Shown here: in pieces, positions 1 to 5,341 of the stretch
How the letters are laid out: every line of letters starts with the position of its first letter
Position numbering within the stretch: the stretch's first letter is position 1
Assembly: GCA_964477445.1 (NCBI GenBank)
Contig: CAYZED010000042.1
Coordinates: 1 to 8,320, forward strand
DNA from: CAYZED01 sp964477445
GTDB taxonomy: Bacteria > Bacillota > Clostridia > Lutisporales > Lutisporaceae
Length of the DNA: 8,320 nucleotides
Direction of reading: 5' to 3'
Notes under the pieces: model-generated
The model's input: the letters and a program-made list of their open reading frames with translations, nothing else
What the model was told of the DNA's origin: nothing
The model's database searches: none
Position numbers and translations under genes: made by a program

Positions 1-325
1 CTTTCAAGTTGACTTTTATTTTATTTTTTAAAGGAAGGACTTTTTCAGTGGCCTCAGCTTTTAATGTCTTGTTATTTTTACCATCTATTTCTTCGCCCCC
101 AAATCCAAAGGATTCCATTACGTATCTCTCCATAAACCTATATGCATCATATAAGTTTGATTTCCCACTAGCATTTGCTCCGTATATAACTGCAACTTTT
201 AATACTTTATCATTCGAAACTTCCACTATATGGCTATGATGCTCGGTCATCTTTGTCGCCTCTAGGCTTAATGAAACTTCATCACGAAAAGATAAATAAT
301 TTTTAACATTGAACTGAATAAGCAT
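1..325 (-). CDS. AAA_15-type ATPase, N-terminal part (runs off left edge)
   Basis: The first 108 residues of an ATP-binding protein whose C-terminus lies beyond the window. It opens with MLIQFNVKNYLSFRDEV, the usual start of COG1106/AAA_15 (RloA/AriA-like, SMC-fold) ATPases. A clear Walker A motif, GANASGKS, is at residues 49-56. Walker B and the H-loop would lie outside the window. The start was chosen because an AAGGAGAG ribosome binding site sits 6 bases before ATG 325-323. An extended -10 promoter and two large palindromes lie just upstream. Relatives of this family usually act as the sensor or motor half of two-gene anti-phage systems, for example with RloB or a DUF4435 TOPRIM protein. 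The partner, if any, would be further left, so a defence role is inferred from family and neighbourhood. The ATPase-family assignment itself is secure. Confidence 0.85.
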   Translation of the reverse strand, partial: MLIQFNVKNYLSFRDEVSLSLEATKMTEHHSHIVEVSNDKVLKVAVIYGANASGKSNLYDAYRFMERYVMESFGFGGEEIDGKNNKTLKAEATEKVLPLKNKIKVNLK

Positions 326-357
326 TTTATCACTCTCCTTTTTTCAATATACTCCAT

Positions 358-366
358 ATTATAACA
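358..366 (-). promoter_or_regulatory. Extended -10 promoter for the left ATPase gene
   Basis: On the minus strand the sequence reads TGTTATAAT, a perfect TATAAT with the TGn extension, about 33 bases before the ATPase start codon. No good -35 hexamer is found at 16-18 bp, as is normal for extended -10 promoters. The position where the -35 would lie falls inside the long inverted repeat at 363-417, so a protein or structure at that repeat could control this promoter. Confidence 0.6.
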
Positions 367-417
367 AATATCAATGCCTAAATTCGATTTTTTCTCATTT
401 AGGCATTGATATTTGTT
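363..417. repeat. Large inverted repeat (21-bp arms, 13-nt loop)
   Basis: The arms at 363-383 and 397-417 are perfectly complementary, separated by 13 bases. Neither strand has a T-tract directly after the hairpin, so it does not look like an intrinsic terminator. It overlaps the promoter region of the left ATPase gene and is more likely an operator, a cruciform-forming site, or the end of a small element. No function can be assigned. Confidence 0.8.
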
Positions 418-426
418 GGTTATCTG

Positions 427-453
427 ATTTCTGCCACCATTGGTGGCAGAAAT
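427..453. repeat. 27-bp perfect palindrome
   Basis: Two 13-base arms flank a single central T; the core reads CTGCCACCATTGGTGGCAG. It lies 9 bp from the larger inverted repeat and about 100 bp upstream of the ATPase start. It is more GC-rich than its surroundings, and no T-tract follows on either strand. Its symmetry fits a dimeric DNA-binding protein site, but nothing in the window identifies the binder. Confidence 0.8.
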
Positions 454-490
454 AAAACCATCAATATTTGTGTACATTTTCACCGCATTA

Positions 491-545
491 AGTTCCCTTA
501 ATTTAACAATGACTGAACTTTAGCTGTAAGTCAATGGAAAATTCC
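491..545 (-). repeat. wecB-border repeat, copy 1 (most diverged)
   Basis: One of four copies of a segment of about 45 bp with conserved core CTGTAAGTCAATGGAAA on the plus strand. On the minus strand it carries TTGACT (529-534), a 17-bp spacer, and CATTGT (506-511), a promoter-like pair pointing at the left ATPase gene. The spacer differs most from the other copies. Its right side runs directly into the wecB remnant at 548-632, so in this copy the last codons and terminator of wecB are lost. Confidence 0.75.
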
Positions 546-547
546 TT

Positions 548-632
548 TAATCTTCACTACCTTGACGCTAACATTTTCAGCTACGTAATCAGGCGTATCT
601 ACGCCAAAATCACCATTAGCCTACATACTCAC
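548..632 (-). pseudogene. wecB: wecB 3' remnant (about 28 codons)
   Basis: The minus strand encodes ANGDFGVDTPDYVAENVSVK and then VVKI. This matches the C-terminal part of the epimerase encoded at 5342-5779, which has VDGNVSVKVVKI at the same place. A conserved His codon has become a stop (VSM*ANGD), and the last 18 or so residues are missing, replaced by the border repeat. The remnant cannot encode a functional product. It is more diverged than the copies at 5342 and 8199, so it is probably an older duplication. Confidence 0.85.
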
Positions 633-640
633 CCTGACAA

Positions 641-667
641 TAAAAAAAGCCATCGGCATGATGGGCT
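641..667 (-). terminator. Rho-independent terminator after the GNAT gene
   Basis: On the minus strand AGCCCATC pairs with GATGGCT (seven pairs with one bulged C, 5-nt loop), followed by seven T residues. It lies 23 bases after the GNAT stop codon, which suits it as the terminator of that toxin-antitoxin operon. Confidence 0.75.
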
Positions 668-689
668 TATCTTTACCTCATTATTTTTT

Positions 690-1250
690 TCAATCTACTA
701 TTTCAATTATCTCATCTTCATTTAGTATCTTAATCATCTGTAATAGTTCATTTTCTTTGTAATCATTTTCTAAAACAGAAAACCCAAATTCCTCATATAT
801 TTTAACCAAGTTAGGGACATTCTTGCATTCCAACATAATTATTCGTCCACTCAATATTGATTGTCCTTCAAGCATTTTTGCTAAACAATACTCCATTACT
901 TCATATCCATTTATTAAACTTGAGTGCATTTCATTTTTTGCAAGTTGACCTATCAAAATAGTTGAGAATTCAGTTATGCGACTTCCGCCCCTATTTGATG
1001 TCAATCCATCTAACTTTTTAGCTTTATTCCCAGAAATCATTTCTTTCTGAATTATAAGTACTTGCATCGAAAGAGTAAAGTATGCAAGAATTTTGAAATT
1101 TTCCTCATCTTCGTCAAAAATAAAAAAAGTTCTGCTTTTCCCTAATTTTTCAAATTTAATAGCTCTTTCTTTTAAAAAATTCTCAATATCAGTGTCTTTT
1201 CTACAAAGAAAAACAGAAATAAGTTTTTTAGCTTTTTCCTCACTACTCAT
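690..1250 (-). CDS. GNAT-family acetyltransferase, probable toxin of a TA pair
   Basis: This 186-residue protein is a GNAT (Gcn5-type N-acetyltransferase) fold. The likely acetyl-CoA-binding beta4/alpha3 section is at residues 94-128, with ILIGQLAKN at 98-106. The beta5 and final helix region GRIIMLECKNVPNLVKIYEE, ending in FGF, is at residues 135-157 and is the most recognisable part. No classical RGxGxG loop is visible; NRGGS at 87-91 is not in the usual place. The C-terminus is acidic. The gene follows a 57-codon gene after 14 bases, an arrangement typical of TacT/AtaT-like pairs in which the acetyltransferase modifies charged tRNA and the small upstream protein neutralises it. The tRNA target is family inference. 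The ribosome binding site is weak, so translation may depend on the upstream gene. It could instead be a non-toxic N-acetyltransferase. Confidence 0.75.
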   Translation of the reverse strand: MSSEEKAKKLISVFLCRKDTDIENFLKERAIKFEKLGKSRTFFIFDEDEENFKILAYFTLSMQVLIIQKEMISGNKAKKLDGLTSNRGGSRITEFSTILIGQLAKNEMHSSLINGYEVMEYCLAKMLEGQSILSGRIIMLECKNVPNLVKIYEEFGFSVLENDYKENELLQMIKILNEDEIIEIVD

Positions 1251-1264
1251 TTCTATTAATCGTT

Positions 1265-1438
1265 TTAACGAGATAATATTTGTTTTAATTTTTGCTCTCC
1301 TCTTCTCTCATTTTCTGGCGATGCTAAATTTCTATTTATTTTAACACTTTTCTTTGGTGTGGAAATAATTCTCTCAAATGATTCTACAGCCTTCTTAGTC
1401 TCAAGTGTAAAATTTTTATTAAATGACGAAGTGGCCAT
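1265..1438 (-). CDS. Small protein before the GNAT gene, probable antitoxin
   Basis: A 57-residue basic protein, MATSSFNKNFTLETKKAVES onward, ending KLKQILSR. The start at 1438 is preferred over the longer 1462 start because GGAGGT lies six bases before it. The N-terminal half, with its FNKNFTL strand and helix-like segment, could be a small DNA-binding fold such as ribbon-helix-helix. The C-terminal half is rich in Lys, Arg, Asn and Pro and could be the toxin-binding tail. I do not recognise a named family. The antitoxin role is inferred from its size, its own promoter upstream (1537-1565) and its place directly before the GNAT gene. Confidence 0.65.
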   Translation of the reverse strand: MATSSFNKNFTLETKKAVESFERIISTPKKSVKINRNLASPENERRGEQKLKQILSR

Positions 1439-1536
1439 TCTTATACCTCCCTTATTATTCATCTAATTTGGACTGAATCTAAAAACTTACTTTTAAAAAC
1501 TTCTTCATGGAATTATTCAATAACTTAATTAATGTA

Positions 1537-1565
1537 ATTATATACCATTTAAAAGAAAACATCAA
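1537..1565 (-). promoter_or_regulatory. Sigma-A-type promoter for the GNAT TA pair
   Basis: The minus strand has TTGATG (1560-1565), a 17-bp spacer and a perfect TATAAT (1537-1542), about 100 bases before the antitoxin start. A 7-bp inverted repeat (TACCATT at 1543-1549, AATGGTA at 1564-1570) spans the spacer and -35, a possible autoregulatory operator. The leader of about 95 nt contains no obvious hairpin. Confidence 0.65.
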
Positions 1566-1596
1566 TGGTAAATTTTATATAAATTATAAAAATGCT

Positions 1597-2099
1597 TTAA
1601 GAAAAATATTTCTGGTTTGGACTCGTCGGTTTATTTGGATTTGTTAATTTCAGCAGCCCACCTTTTACAAGTGGATACAATATTCTAATTCTAAAGTCTT
1701 TTGCATCCCTAATTCCAATATATTCTTGAATTTCTTTTCTACTTTTTGCTGTTATACAAAACTCCAATATATCTTTCGTTCTATGAACATTTTCATCATT
1801 ATCGACTTGAGGGGTAGCTTGGGGGGTAGCTCGGGGGGTAGCTAGCGTATGTTTTGTCTGAATTAAAGGAATAAATCAATCAATCCATTTCCATGTGGTT
1901 TACTGCCGTTTTCTACATAAACTCAGTCTACCTCTATAATCAGTTTTGCGGGAAAAGGATTGGTAAACTCTCTGTGAATCAGAAGATTAGACACCACTTC
2001 TCTAAATATTCTATCTCTAAGGTTAATTCTTCTATCATATCATCTTCTAAGTCCAAGGCACTGCACCCAGAGGTGTAGGATTCTTCCTGCATCTGTATT
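1597..2099 (-). pseudogene. Decayed AlbA_2/COG2865-type ATP-binding protein
   Basis: Remains of a predicted ATP-binding transcriptional regulator (AlbA_2 plus HATPase_c_4, often annotated as a RecG-like C-terminal protein). On the minus strand, INLRDRIFREVVSNLLIHRE and then FTNPFPAKLIIE mark the ATPase-like segment. These are followed by an in-frame TGA, VYVENGSKPHGNGLID, an out-of-frame junction, and then FIPLIQTK. Next come three ATPQ/ATPR repeats and the winged-helix-like tail (RKEIQEYIGIRDAKDFRI, then LYPLVKGGLL), ending at TAA 1597-1599. The segment normally present between the HGNG and IPL parts is deleted. The region beyond about 2050 is barely recognisable, and the N-terminal AlbA_2 domain is absent, apparently cut off by the IS-like end at 2100. 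It is nonfunctional. Confidence 0.8.
1807..1842 (-). repeat. Three 12-bp tandem repeats encoding ATPQ-type units
   Basis: Three successive units of about 12 bp, reading GCTACCCCCCAA-like on the minus strand, encode ATPR-ATPQ-ATPQ. The linker lies between the ATPase-like part and the C-terminal helix-turn-helix of the surrounding pseudogene. Such Ala-Thr-Pro-Gln repeats recur in this family and can vary in copy number by slippage. Confidence 0.8.
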
Positions 2100-2147
2100 T
2101 GTCAACTGAAAAAGGGTCCACTGTTTTAATTGAAAAACGGTCCACTA
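2100..2147. mobile_element. Probable IS21-family terminal remnant
   Basis: Two 21-bp direct repeats with a 24-bp period (2103-2123 and 2127-2147) share TGAAAAA and GGTCCACT blocks and begin at a TGTCAACTG end. Repeated subterminal motifs of about 20 bp are typical of IS21-family ends, and this TTGAAAAACGGTCCACT type resembles ends I associate with Firmicutes IS21 elements from memory. No istA or istB coding sequence remains. The outer tip faces the COG2865 pseudogene and the inner side abuts the wecB remnant, suggesting insertion into the former followed by deletion. Confidence 0.5.
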
Positions 2148-2310
2148 GTTTTTAATTTTCTCAAAATTAGCAGTCAAAACCTCATCCATAGGCGATCCGG
2201 TCACATAGGTACGTTCTTTTGCTATTCCTTCATAATCAAAATATCTTCTAGCATGTTTTCATAAGTATAGGTTTATGACGCTATTCGCATTAATGTGAAT
2301 CTATCGGTGT
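2148..2310 (-). pseudogene. wecB: wecB internal remnant
   Basis: The minus strand encodes HARRYFDYEGIAKERTYVTG and then SPMDEVLTANFEKIKN, the central part of UDP-GlcNAc 2-epimerase. It corresponds closely to YEGIAKERTYVTGSPMAEVL encoded at 5775-5855. Upstream the match decays (a poor relic of VDHxxDxSDINLTYSE, with a frameshift and stop), fading out near 2310. The 3' side ends abruptly at the IS-like terminal repeat. This copy retains the HARRYF segment that the 5342-5955 copy has lost, so the two are independent remnants of the same gene. Confidence 0.85.
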
Positions 2311-2374
2311 GTAATATCGACTTTTTAAAGCGACTTTTTAGGGTTCTTTTACGTTAACATATATATTCTTGGTC

Positions 2375-2776
2375 TTATTCGTGTATTTGTATAATATTTC
2401 CCAATTCTTCCTTAGTGAAAAACGGAGGGAATACAAATGGCCTATAGAACATTAGATTCGAAATAGTACTCACATAAAAACTATACTCAGTCGCTGTATC
2501 TTCTATCAAACTAATAAGGCATTTTTTTAGATCTTTTGTAGGAATTTTTTTTGTTATTTCATGCTCAACGATAAAAGTAAAGTTCATTAAAAATATTGCA
2601 GATGGCTCAAATCCAGATTCAATGTAGATTTTCGCTTTGAACAAATCTTTTTTATTTTCAATTACTTCGAAACTAATTTTTGCGACCGAGTTCAAACTCT
2701 CCCCTTTGATTTCATCTGTAAGTTCCACCTCTTTCGAGTTTATTTCAACCAATTTTAATCTAGTTCCTGTTAACAA
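2375..2776 (-). CDS. SecB-like chaperone of a HicAB toxin-antitoxin-chaperone operon
   Basis: This 133-residue protein resembles small SecB-family chaperones. An N-terminal strand-rich half (residues 30-75, ending NFTFIVEHE) is followed by a long helix and the family-like section SFYVSTISNLMFYRPFVFPP at residues 99-118. The latter matches the SecB pattern of helix, short turn, and hydrophobic-Pro-Pro end. E. coli SecB is about 155 residues, so the length fits. It starts with TTG 2776-2774, chosen because GGAGGG sits seven bases before it. The start overlaps the hicB stop by seven bases, implying translational coupling. In known toxin-antitoxin-chaperone systems (e.g. Rv1957 with HigBA), the SecB-like protein protects an aggregation-prone antitoxin. 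That role is inferred here from order and the long HicB tail. No clear terminator was found downstream. Confidence 0.7.
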   Translation of the reverse strand: MLTGTRLKLVEINSKEVELTDEIKGESLNSVAKISFEVIENKKDLFKAKIYIESGFEPSAIFLMNFTFIVEHEITKKIPTKDLKKCLISLIEDTATEYSFYVSTISNLMFYRPFVFPPFFTKEELGNIIQIHE

Positions 2777-3450
2777 AATAATCCCTCCATATTCTTCTTA
2801 TTGTTATTCTGCATTATTTCTTGTAGATATCTCCTTGTGTTATTAGCCTTATTAAGATTTTCTTTCTTTTCAAATTCCATTTTTATTTGCTTCTCTATTT
2901 CACTGCCCTTATCTGCAATAATATCAAAATCTGCATTTTTAAAATTAATATCTTCAAGATGTATAAATTCCCCAATAGCTTTAGATGAATATTCCACCCA
3001 ATTCGATTTCTGGGAAACTAGTGATATGTTTTTATAAGCGCATTCGCGTTCTACTTTCTGTAATTTTTCTATCTTATTAGATTTGCTTTCTTCATTTTGT
3101 TCACTCCCTAACCCAAAAGATATATAAGAAAGCATTAATTGATTAATGCTGCAATTTTCTCTTTCAGCTTGTTTTGCAATAAGTCTATGCAGTGTCTTAG
3201 GCAATCTTAGTAAAATCTTCCCACTATAACCTGATTCACTCGCTTTTCTTTCCGGGGGATTTACATGCGCAACTAAGTCATATGCAATACTGAGCTTTTC
3301 ATTTGCCACATTCAATAAATCCGCAATAGCTTCCTCGCGAGAAGCGCCATCCCCAATAGCAGCCAGTTCCTCAATTTCAGCTATAAATCCTTCTTTCTCA
3401 GCGGGCTCATACACAATAATCCTATAATCTTCTGCTTTATACTTCTTCAT
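2770..3450 (-). CDS. hicB: HicB antitoxin with RHH domain and long C-terminal extension
   Basis: 226 residues. Residues 9-58 (YRIIVYEPAEKEGFIAEI, then GDGASREEAI) form the HicB partial RNase H-like fold that binds HicA. Residues 75-115 (YSGKILLRLPKTLHRLIAKQ, then SINQLML) are a ribbon-helix-helix DNA-binding domain. Typical HicB proteins end near there, at 110-140 residues. This one continues about 110 residues further with a charged tail containing NWVEYSSKAIGEFIHLEDIN and DFDIIAD, a possible chaperone-addiction domain recognised by the SecB-like neighbour. The ATG at 3450 is preferred to the GTG two codons earlier because GAGGAG lies eight bases before the ATG and only two before the GTG. 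The gene lies 33 bases after hicA. It likely represses its own promoter through the RHH domain. HicB identity is firm; the addiction role of the tail is inference. Confidence 0.85.
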   Translation of the reverse strand: MKKYKAEDYRIIVYEPAEKEGFIAEIEELAAIGDGASREEAIADLLNVANEKLSIAYDLVAHVNPPERKASESGYSGKILLRLPKTLHRLIAKQAERENCSINQLMLSYISFGLGSEQNEESKSNKIEKLQKVERECAYKNISLVSQKSNWVEYSSKAIGEFIHLEDINFKNADFDIIADKGSEIEKQIKMEFEKKENLNKANNTRRYLQEIMQNNNKKNMEGLFC

Positions 3451-3483
3451 ATTCACTGCTCCTCAATTCATACAAGAAAATCT

Positions 3484-3741
3484 TTATAAAAAATCTGATA
3501 ATTCAAGCTCATCAATTATTTCAATGGCTTTAATAATATATATTCTCTTAATCGGGCGGTTAAAAGGTATATTAATAAAATGTTCAATACGGTTAAAATT
3601 CGGATGAGTAAAAATACAATGGCTAGTTCCTTTTTGTCTTTTCTTAAAACCTAAATATAAAAGTACTGATTCAATTTCACTCATACCAACACCATTTGGA
3701 TTATTTTTAATCTTTTCATAAAGTTTCTTTTTAGAACTCAT
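3484..3741 (-). CDS. hicA: HicA mRNA interferase toxin
   Basis: An 85-residue protein with the compact double-stranded-RNA-binding-like HicA fold. The predicted catalytic His41 sits in KGTSHCIFTHP (residues 37-47), the expected place after the GFKKRQKGTSH strand. The C-terminal basic strand-helix (residues 56-85) completes the fold. HicA toxins cleave mRNA and tmRNA in the cytoplasm independently of ribosomes and are inhibited by HicB. AAGGAG lies five bases before ATG 3741-3739, and a good promoter is just upstream. The toxin is the first gene of the operon, the usual hicAB order. No disabling mutation was seen, so the toxin is probably active and requires the downstream antitoxin. Confidence 0.9.
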   Translation of the reverse strand: MSSKKKLYEKIKNNPNGVGMSEIESVLLYLGFKKRQKGTSHCIFTHPNFNRIEHFINIPFNRPIKRIYIIKAIEIIDELELSDFL

Positions 3742-3762
3742 ACAATCTCCTTGATATCATAT

Positions 3763-3791
3763 ATAGTACTGCTTTGTTTTGTGCAAGTCAA
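3763..3791 (-). promoter_or_regulatory. Sigma-A promoter of the hicA-hicB-secB-like operon
   Basis: The minus strand carries TTGACT (3786-3791), exactly 17 bp, then TACTAT (3763-3768), about 22 bases before the hicA start. The 8-bp palindrome TGATATCA (3752-3759) between the -10 and the ribosome binding site is a candidate half of a HicB operator. HicB proteins with RHH domains commonly repress their own promoter. Confidence 0.7.
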
Positions 3792-3904
3792 TATTCTATT
3801 TAATTAATGTATTTTCTGTTTCGAAATATAGCTTGAATATCATTATTTCGTCCCCTCAATCTGCACCCATATTTCCTGAATTAATACTAATTCCTGATCT
3901 AAAA

Positions 3905-3945
3905 ACAACAATAACCCATTTCAAACTGTAAGTCAATGGAAATAG
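3905..3945 (-). repeat. wecB-border repeat, copy 2
   Basis: Shares ACTGTAAGTCAATGGAAATAG with the other copies. The minus strand has TTGACT (3931-3936), a 17-bp spacer and TATTGT (3908-3913), directed towards the HicAB operon. The spacer differs at several places while both hexamers are kept. On its right a terminator-like hairpin follows, as for copy 4, but no wecB 3' end comes after it. Confidence 0.75.
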
Positions 3946-3968
3946 ACTTCGCGATATTTCTTTATATT

Positions 3969-4001
3969 AAAAAAACCACCAAATAATTACTTCGGCAGTT
4001 T
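3969..4001 (-). terminator. Terminator hairpin next to border repeat copy 2
   Basis: In minus-strand RNA, AAACUGCC (3994-4001) pairs with GGUGGUUU (3973-3980), including two G-U pairs, with three further inner pairs and a T-run after it. It corresponds in position and sequence to the terminator at 8074-8111. On the plus strand the two changed positions become C-A mismatches, so only minus-strand function is retained. Confidence 0.6.
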
Positions 4002-4007
4002 CTTTAG

Positions 4008-4165
4008 TTAAATCATACCAAGTGCACTCACCCTTGCATGTGCAATGGAATAATTCACTACTTTTAAAGTCTTACTTGTTTCAGACAATTTAATCATAGT
4101 TTTAACAAAATTATTTCGAAACGAATTGCATAAGTCTGTCGTAACTCTCCAATAAATTGACTCTA
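4008..4165 (-). pseudogene. Degraded fragment, possibly RmlD-like sugar-nucleotide reductase
   Basis: A minus-strand open stretch reads NNFVKTMIKLSETSKTLKVV, then N and an unrelated-looking tail ending at TAA 4008-4010. The pattern NNFVKTM-x-L-x4-K-x-L-x-VV resembles the mid part of dTDP-4-dehydrorhamnose reductase-type (RmlD/CapF-like) proteins, where it is normally followed by DQIGSPT. Here that continuation is lost, and there is no start codon context or upstream domain. Such a gene would be a natural neighbour of wecB in a polysaccharide cluster. The assignment rests on about 22 residues recalled from the family, so it is tentative. Confidence 0.35.
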
Positions 4166-4271
4166 ATTAGTTGCCATTTTCCTCGATTTCATCAATAGAT
4201 CAATCTTTAAGTCAGAGATGTCTGCAAAAGGAAAAATACGATTTTCAGTATAAGTATTTTGTTTTTTTACA
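4166..4271. other. Intergenic stretch with a short unassigned open fragment
   Basis: On the minus strand a 28-codon open stretch (TENRIFPFADISDLKIDLLM and following) ends at a TAG near 4167. It has no start-codon or ribosome-binding context, and I do not recognise it. It may be a relic of the same region as the RmlD-like fragment. Nothing else was seen here. Confidence 0.3.
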
Positions 4272-4300
4272 TAAAAAAAGAACCAGACTCATCCGATTCT
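4272..4300 (-). terminator. Rho-independent terminator for the Abi module
   Basis: In minus-strand RNA the bases of 4279-4300 fold into a nine-pair hairpin (two G-U pairs) with a four-base loop, followed by seven T residues. It lies about 93 bases after the small ORF at 4393-4521 and is the first terminator after the Abi gene, so it probably ends that transcript. Confidence 0.75.
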
Positions 4301-4392
4301 CTTAAGTGTAGTCCGAAGACGTCCACCGCTATTCTCAAATACACAATACCACATGTAATTCATATATTCAACAAAAAAAGTGTTCCAGTAAT

Positions 4393-4521
4393 TTATTGAC
4401 ACACATAAGTTAATAAAGCATTGAGTTTCTTCCTCGTATCAGTATGAAAAATACTATTATATACATTGATTGGTATTTGTGTCCTGAAGTTATTTATCAA
4501 TTTTGAAAAATTATTGATCAT
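4393..4521 (-). CDS. 42-codon ORF overlapping the Abi stop (ATGA)
   Basis: The ATG at 4521-4519 overlaps the Abi TGA at 4520-4518 in an ATGA arrangement. The ORF encodes MINNFSKLINNFRTQIPINV, then YNSIFHTDTRKKLNALLTYVCQ. It has no separate ribosome binding site, so it would rely on translational coupling. I see two possibilities. It may be a real small coupled gene. Or it may be the original C-terminal tail of the Abi protein, displaced by a frameshift; Abi_2 proteins usually continue tens of residues past the RNxxAH motif, whereas this one stops nine residues after it. I favour the frameshift view slightly. No known domain is recognised. Confidence 0.45.
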   Translation of the reverse strand: MINNFSKLINNFRTQIPINVYNSIFHTDTRKKLNALLTYVCQ

Positions 4522-5222
4522 ATTCTAGTATCAAAAATCACATCATTATGAGCAATTGAATTTCTCAAATCTTGGAGTAAATAAATAGCATTTTCAAGGA
4601 GTTTACCATTAGCATTACAGGACTGATTGAAATCTAACGAAATACCAATTTTTATTTTTACGCTTGGGGTGATACAAGATACAAAGTGACCAAACTCACC
4701 CAAACTAATAATTTCAAAAATTGCCCAAATCGGAACTGGTAAATCTTTGTGGTAGTAGTGCTGAACGACTTGTTTATTCATTGAATAGTCTCTGGAAAGT
4801 GTACTATGAATTTTGTTATATAAATTTAGTCTCTTTTTGATGGAGTCTTTATAGTTATGACTACCAATCTGGTGGCTTTTATATTCATTCAAAAGGCTTT
4901 CATAGATAACATTAAAAGATTCAGTTTTAGTCTCATCAAGGATAATCTCTAATACATAATTCTTTAAGGCAGTCTCAATAAACATTATATTAGGGTAGAG
5001 CAGCGTTTTAAGTTGCATATCAAAGCTATTAATAGCGATTACTTCATCAAAATTGTTGAAAAGAATTTTGTCAGTAGGTTTCCTTATAAACCGGTATCCC
5101 TTATAACCATGATAATACCCGATGTTTTTTAAATGGCGTTTGTGGTTACTTCCTGAAATGCTTATATTATGAGTAATTCTTAAATAACGCATAAGAGAAT
5201 CTGTACTTTTCACTGAAGACAT
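4518..5222 (-). CDS. Abi_2-family abortive infection protein (HEPN), possibly C-terminally shortened
   Basis: A 234-residue protein of the AbiD/AbiF-type Abi_2 family. Signs are LKNIGYYHGYKGYRF at residues 31-45, FDEVIAINSFDMQLKTLLYP with the helix NIMFIETALKNYV at 58-90, and PVPIWAIFEIISLGEFGHFV at 162-181. The HEPN ribonuclease-type motif RNSIAH (Arg220 to His225) is near the end. HEPN domains with Rx4-6H usually cleave RNA, and Abi_2 proteins block phage growth at the cost of the host cell. That role is family inference. GGGAGGG lies five to six bases before ATG 5222. Border repeat copy 3, with a promoter-like pair, is about 70 bases upstream. The family usually has 280-350 residues, so the C-terminus seems short; the overlapping ORF at 4393-4521 may hold the missing part. 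Confidence 0.85.
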   Translation of the reverse strand: MSSVKSTDSLMRYLRITHNISISGSNHKRHLKNIGYYHGYKGYRFIRKPTDKILFNNFDEVIAINSFDMQLKTLLYPNIMFIETALKNYVLEIILDETKTESFNVIYESLLNEYKSHQIGSHNYKDSIKKRLNLYNKIHSTLSRDYSMNKQVVQHYYHKDLPVPIWAIFEIISLGEFGHFVSCITPSVKIKIGISLDFNQSCNANGKLLENAIYLLQDLRNSIAHNDVIFDTRI

Positions 5223-5280
5223 TTTTTCCCTCCCACCATTCTATGTATAACTTAACACTAATATTTTTATCGCGCTTCGC

Positions 5281-5331
5281 TTCCCTTAATTTAACAATAA
5301 CTCATTCCAATCTGTAAGTCAATGGAAATAG
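5281..5331 (-). repeat. wecB-border repeat, copy 3 (candidate promoter of the Abi gene)
   Basis: Near-identical to copy 4 over TTTAACAATAAC and AATCTGTAAGTCAATGGAAA. The minus strand has TTGACT (5317-5322), 17 bp, TATTGT (5294-5299). The -10 is about 70 bases from the Abi start and no better promoter lies between, so this repeat may actually drive the Abi gene. On its right it lies 10 bp from the wecB stop codon at 5342. The terminator and roughly 90 bp present next to copy 4 are missing here. Confidence 0.8.
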
Positions 5332-5341
5332 CCTTCGCCCT

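Noticed and set aside
9..239. 76-codon open frame on the plus strand
   Set aside because: It is the antisense of the AAA ATPase coding sequence, which has a Walker A motif and a ribosome binding site; the plus frame has neither.
268..483. 71-codon open frame on the minus strand
   Set aside because: It runs through both palindromes and the ATPase promoter, overlaps the ATPase start, and has no protein-like features.
534..725. 63-codon open frame on the plus strand
   Set aside because: It covers the wecB remnant, terminator and GNAT tail on the opposite strand, so it is a shadow.
1893..2078. 61-codon open frame on the plus strand
   Set aside because: Antisense of the COG2865 pseudogene, whose minus-strand fragments are clearly recognisable.
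2318..2342. Two CGACTTTTTA direct repeats after the SecB-like gene
   Set aside because: Short AT-rich repeats without a hairpin; not a terminator and not convincing as a site.
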